From the NCBI GenBank assembly GCA_016177775.1, contig JACOUQ010000013.1, positions 1 to 64,000 of the forward strand: 64,000 bases of DNA, in the 5' to 3' direction. A program made the translations under genes and the position numbers. The stretch is from Geobacter sp. (GTDB lineage Bacteria > Desulfobacterota > Desulfuromonadia > Geobacterales > Geobacteraceae). The notes below the pieces were generated by a model. It was not told the origin of the DNA, did no database searches, and was given only the letters and a program-made list of their open reading frames with translations. Positions 61,065 through 64,000 of the stretch are shown in pieces. Numbering within the stretch: position 1 is the stretch's first letter; each line of letters begins with the position of its first letter.

Positions 61065-62060
61065 GTGATCATATCGAGAACACCCGTTAGATTGAGCTTT
61101 TTTGGCGGTGGGACAGATTACCGTGAATATTTCGAGCGCCATGGCGGTGCGGTGCTCGGGACCACCATCGACAAGTATACCTACGTCAGCGTCAACCGGC
61201 TGAGCGAGTTCTTCGAGTACAAGATCCGGGTCGGTTACTCCAGGGCCGAGCTGGTCAACGATGTGAGCGAAATCGTTCATCCAAGCGTCCGGGAGACCCT
61301 CAAGTACAAGCATGTTAACGGGAATCTGGACATCCATATCTTTGCGGATCTGCCGGCGCGCACGGGGCTCGGTTCTTCATCCTCCTTCACGGTCGGTTTC
61401 CTGAATGCCTTGTACGCCCTGGAAGGGAAGGTCATTTCCAAGCAGCGGCTCGCCGAGGAGGCAATCCACATCGAACAGCAGCTGATCAGGGAGAATGTCG
61501 GCTGTCAGGACCAGATGCATGCCGCGTTTGGCGGCCTCAACATCATCGAGTTCCGCAAGGAAGGGATCACGGTCCGTCCGGTGGTGATCACGAAGGAGAA
61601 GTACGATTATTTCAATGATTCGCTGCTGGTCTTTTACACCGGCCTGAGCCGCCTGGCGAGCGAGATAGCGAAGGAGCAGATCGAGAACACGCTTACGTGC
61701 ACTCTTGACGATTATCTCGAGCGGATGCACGGGATGGTCTACGATGCGGAGCAGGTCATCTCGGAACAAGAGCCGGCCGATATGGTGCGCTCTCTTGGTG
61801 AGCTTCTCCACGAAGGGTGGACCCTCAAGAAGCGCCTTTCGACCAAGATCACGACCGATTTCATCGATGATATCTACGCCAAGGCCCGCCAAGCCGGTGC
61901 CTACGGCGGCAAGCTCGGAGGGGCAGGCGGCGGCGGATTTCTCTTCATGCTCGTTCCGGAAGACAAAAAGGGAGCGGTCAGAAAGGCGCTCGACGGCCTC
62001 CTGGAGGTCAGTTTTCGCTTCGAGAGCGAAGGGTCGAAGATTATCTATCTGACCAATTAG
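61065..62060 (+). CDS. hddA: GHMP kinase, D-glycero-D-manno-heptose 7-phosphate kinase type
   Basis: 331 residues: RTPVRLSFFGGGTDYREYFE (substrate), LPARTGLGSSSSFTVGFLNAL (GHMP ATP loop), and GKLGGAGGGGFLFMLVP (motif 3). This matches HddA-type sugar kinases of GDP-heptose synthesis. AAGGAG precedes the GTG start. Together with the next gene it would give a nucleotide-activated heptose, unless the substrate has diverged. No isomerase or phosphatase of that route is in view. Confidence 0.85.
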   Translation: MIISRTPVRLSFFGGGTDYREYFERHGGAVLGTTIDKYTYVSVNRLSEFFEYKIRVGYSRAELVNDVSEIVHPSVRETLKYKHVNGNLDIHIFADLPARTGLGSSSSFTVGFLNALYALEGKVISKQRLAEEAIHIEQQLIRENVGCQDQMHAAFGGLNIIEFRKEGITVRPVVITKEKYDYFNDSLLVFYTGLSRLASEIAKEQIENTLTCTLDDYLERMHGMVYDAEQVISEQEPADMVRSLGELLHEGWTLKKRLSTKITTDFIDDIYAKARQAGAYGGKLGGAGGGGFLFMLVPEDKKGAVRKALDGLLEVSFRFESEGSKIIYLTN

Positions 62061-62074
62061 GGAATCGGGAACCT

Positions 62075-64000
<1,926 letters not shown>

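Overview
The window (64 kb) looks like chromosome of a Geobacteraceae-type deltaproteobacterium (Desulfuromonadia). The evidence is an OmcE-like tetraheme cytochrome locus with multiheme cytochromes, NHL lipoproteins and an outer-membrane barrel, a ResB/CcsA cytochrome c maturation pair, sigma-54-type promoters, a selenocysteine-containing SelD and a thiED-thiC operon under a TPP riboswitch. Genus assignment is inference. I saw no tRNA, rRNA, CRISPR array or transposase.

Layout. (1) 0.1-3.3 kb, minus strand: thiED-thiC behind a TPP riboswitch whose P3 arm carries about 100 extra nucleotides. (2) 3.4-16.4 kb, plus strand: alr, then five paralogous membrane proteins with a GT-C-like N-terminus and TPR C-terminus (TMTC-like). 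They are interleaved with wecB, another polytopic membrane protein and a GT2 enzyme. (3) 16.4-18.7 kb: selD, a selenoprotein read through an in-frame UGA, and a RACo-like ASKHA ATPase. (4) 19-22.8 kb: purH, a decayed TMTC-like pseudogene containing a perfect hairpin, purD and purE. (5) 23-33 kb: resB, ccsA, two multiheme cytochromes, NHL lipoprotein, OmcE-like cytochrome, second NHL lipoprotein, large beta-barrel. Two good sigma-54-like promoters and two clear terminators lie here. (6) 33-64 kb: a surface-polysaccharide locus with GT2/GT4/GT11 glycosyltransferases, Wzm/Wzt exporter, methyltransferases, two more TMTC-like proteins, DUF2304 protein, GDP-fucose genes (gmd, fcl), GDP-heptose-type genes (hddA/hddC-like), an epimerase and the start of a flippase-like protein. 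A PIN toxin module, a pseudopilin remnant and an AAA/DUF4143 ATPase are embedded in it.

Most unusual signal. Nearly every junction of the polysaccharide locus, and several outside it, carries degenerate short tandem repeats with a strict period of 7 bp (GGTGAAT, GGGGACC, GTGAGTC, GTGAGGA types) or 13 bp (GCGAGAG + 6). At most sites a forward array faces a reverse-complement array of the same local flavour, so the pair could fold into an RNA or DNA hairpin. Both genes for four-helix-bundle proteins of the 23S rRNA intervening-sequence (IVS) family are enclosed by such facing arrays. This is reminiscent of rRNA IVS elements, here between protein genes. Arrays also supply stop and start codons between cistrons, encode the ends of several proteins, and sit in frame inside wzt, fcl and a TMTC-like gene. 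Two copies of a separate palindromic element of about 160 bp (39.2 and 59.9 kb) and a related one at 18.7 kb share the facing-arm design.

How the genes work together. Regions 2 and 6 build, modify and export cell-surface glycans: sugar nucleotides (WecB, Gmd/Fcl, HddA/C), chain assembly (glycosyltransferases), ABC export (Wzm/Wzt) and possibly protein O-glycosylation (TMTC-like). Region 5 makes and exports c-type cytochromes and is a plausible conduit or filament system for extracellular electron transfer.
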